A stretch of 6,543 nt of DNA from Candidatus Zixiibacteriota bacterium (GTDB lineage Bacteria; Zixibacteria; MSB-5A5; JAABVY01), in NCBI GenBank assembly GCA_014730285.1, contig WJIM01000258.1, positions 1 to 6,543 of the forward strand, in the 5' to 3' direction. The notes beneath the pieces are model-generated. The model worked only from the letters and a program-made list of their open reading frames with translations. It had not been told where the DNA came from and made no database searches. Position numbers and translations under genes: made by a program. Shown one piece after another: positions 5,538 to 6,543 of this stretch (its first letter is position 1; each line of letters opens with the position of its first letter).

Positions 5538-6543
5538 TCACCCGGTTTTAACCTGACGGTATTCGGTCAGGGATCTTACCAAATCTTTTTCTATACCAAA
5601 TTTTTTGTTGATCTCACGTTTCTCTGCCAGCGGCATGGCAATTTCCTTCTTGATTTCCGATGCCACCTGGCGGCGGACATTGGACCCCAAAAGCGAGTAG
5701 ACCATGCTCATCTGTTCCGAAAGTATCTGGTTCAGGCCGCTTAGGAGACGGTACGCCTGGACATCCGTGGGAATTTTCTGAACGGTCTTTTTGAATTTGT
5801 TGAAGGTCGTGTGGAAATCCGATGAACCCGAGGCCGAGAAAAAGCCCCAGACTCCGGTGCTGTAACGTGCCAGGTGCTCGTTCACCTTCTGGTTATCCGC
5901 GCCCAGCTTCTTTTCCAGCTGCCTTCTGATTGCGGCAAAACAGCTTGTGTAAAGCTTCAACAAAAGCCACCAGAGGCTTTCATCATCTCCGAACTTTTCG
6001 GCCTTGGCCTCTTTCTTGATACCGCTAACCTCTATCAGGCCCGATTTCAAAAGCTGAAAAAGGCCGCGTTTGGTGATAAACTCGCCCACCGGCGATTCCA
6101 TAACTATATCCGGTACCGTGCGATCCCCGTTTATGAGCGACAGAACCTGGAATTGATCGAGTGAAAGGGTTACCTCTCCGGATTTCGACTCGGGTGTCAG
6201 CACTACTTTCAGAAGCTCGTTATCCTTGGGAAGTCCTTTGGTTATCTCGACCCACTCGTCGATTCGACGCGTACCCTCCATGAGCATGTTCATGGTGTTT
6301 AGCTCGACAAACAAATCCTTATCCTGGGGAAGCTTGCCCTCCTGAAATATGAATTCACCGCCATGCCAGCTAAACAGGTTAAAGACTATTTCCTCAACCT
6401 GAATTTTCAGGCACTTGGCGATTTCCTTGCGGTCGAAAAGCTCCATATCCACCAGCACCATGCCCAGTTTTTTGCCGGTGCTTTTATGAAGGTAAAGCGC
6501 CCTCTCAAGATCCACTTTGGATATGCGCCCCTGCTTTAAAAGC
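5538..6543 (-). CDS. DUF4388 (PATAN-type) protein, 5'-truncated by the window
   Basis: 334 codons are visible and the frame is open to the right edge, so the true start is outside. GTG at 6515 is only an internal codon: the preceding in-frame residues LLKQGRISK continue the domain pattern. Residues about 1-70 match the back half of a DUF4388/PATAN domain: a helix ALYLHKSTGKKLGMVLVDM, then IAKCLKIQVEEIVFNLFSW and HGGEFIFQEGKLP, the typical 'lf.W..G.F.F' ending. Residues about 125-172 (SLDQFQVLSLINGDRTVPDI to LFQLLKSGLIEV) resemble the small helical domain that often follows DUF4388. Residues about 185-334 form a mostly helical C-terminal region I do not recognise. DUF4388 proteins commonly occur beside two-component, MglA or motility genes in deltaproteobacterial-type genomes, but their biochemical role is poorly defined. 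The stop is 7 nt from the next ATG, indicating coupling. Confidence 0.85.
   Translation of the reverse strand, partial: LLKQGRISKVDLERALYLHKSTGKKLGMVLVDMELFDRKEIAKCLKIQVEEIVFNLFSWHGGEFIFQEGKLPQDKDLFVELNTMNMLMEGTRRIDEWVEITKGLPKDNELLKVVLTPESKSGEVTLSLDQFQVLSLINGDRTVPDIVMESPVGEFITKRGLFQLLKSGLIEVSGIKKEAKAEKFGDDESLWWLLLKLYTSCFAAIRRQLEKKLGADNQKVNEHLARYSTGVWGFFSASGSSDFHTTFNKFKKTVQKIPTDVQAYRLLSGLNQILSEQMSMVYSLLGSNVRRQVASEIKKEIAMPLAEKREINKKFGIEKDLVRSLTEYRQVKTG

Noticed and set aside
6513..6515. GTG as the start of the DUF4388 gene.
   Set aside because: The frame remains open to the window edge, with residues that continue the DUF4388 helix, so this is an internal valine codon.

Overview
The window is one densely packed stretch of eight genes, all on the minus strand, with gaps of 37 nt or less and one overlap. 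It reads as part of a single operon transcribed from the right edge (6543) to the left edge (1). Both ends are cut: the first gene lacks its 5' end and the last lacks its 3' end. No RNA genes, mobile elements, CRISPR arrays, internal promoters or convincing terminators were seen, and no stretch over 300 bases lacks a gene.

Order of transcription: (1) a 5'-truncated DUF4388/PATAN-type protein, 6543-5538; (2) a small three-helix membrane protein with a signal-like N-terminus, 5530-5159; (3) a TPR protein ending in a roadblock/LC7-like domain, 5121-4249; (4) a four-helix membrane protein ending in a cytosolic roadblock-like domain, 4235-3273; (5) a stand-alone roadblock/LC7 protein, 3292-2957; (6) an MglA-type small Ras-like GTPase with a roughly 230-residue C-terminal extension, 2935-1655; (7) an MglB-type roadblock protein, 1639-1151; (8) the N-terminal two thirds of a PilB-type type IV pilus extension ATPase, 1134-1.

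In Myxococcus xanthus and Thermus, MglA is a polarity GTPase, MglB is its roadblock-family GAP, and PilB drives pilus extension. Finding GTPase, GAP and PilB together implies a switch controlling pilus extension, polarity or surface motility. The extra material is unusual. Four consecutive gene products carry or end in a roadblock-like fold once MglB is counted with the TPR-linked, membrane-linked and stand-alone versions. The GTPase itself has a Pro/Glu-rich linker and a polybasic-aromatic tail that could bind membrane. Together they suggest a membrane-attached roadblock platform around an MglA-type GTPase, by analogy with Ragulator/Rag or GTPase-roadblock modules elsewhere. That is inference; no such complex is shown by sequence alone.

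The host is probably a Gram-negative-type bacterium with type IV pili and the MglA/MglB system. Base composition is moderate (about half GC by eye), start sites are mostly preceded by strong Shine-Dalgarno sequences, and DUF4388, TPR and roadblock proteins are abundant in Deltaproteobacteria-like and FCB-related lineages, including poorly cultured phyla. The taxon cannot be fixed from this window.
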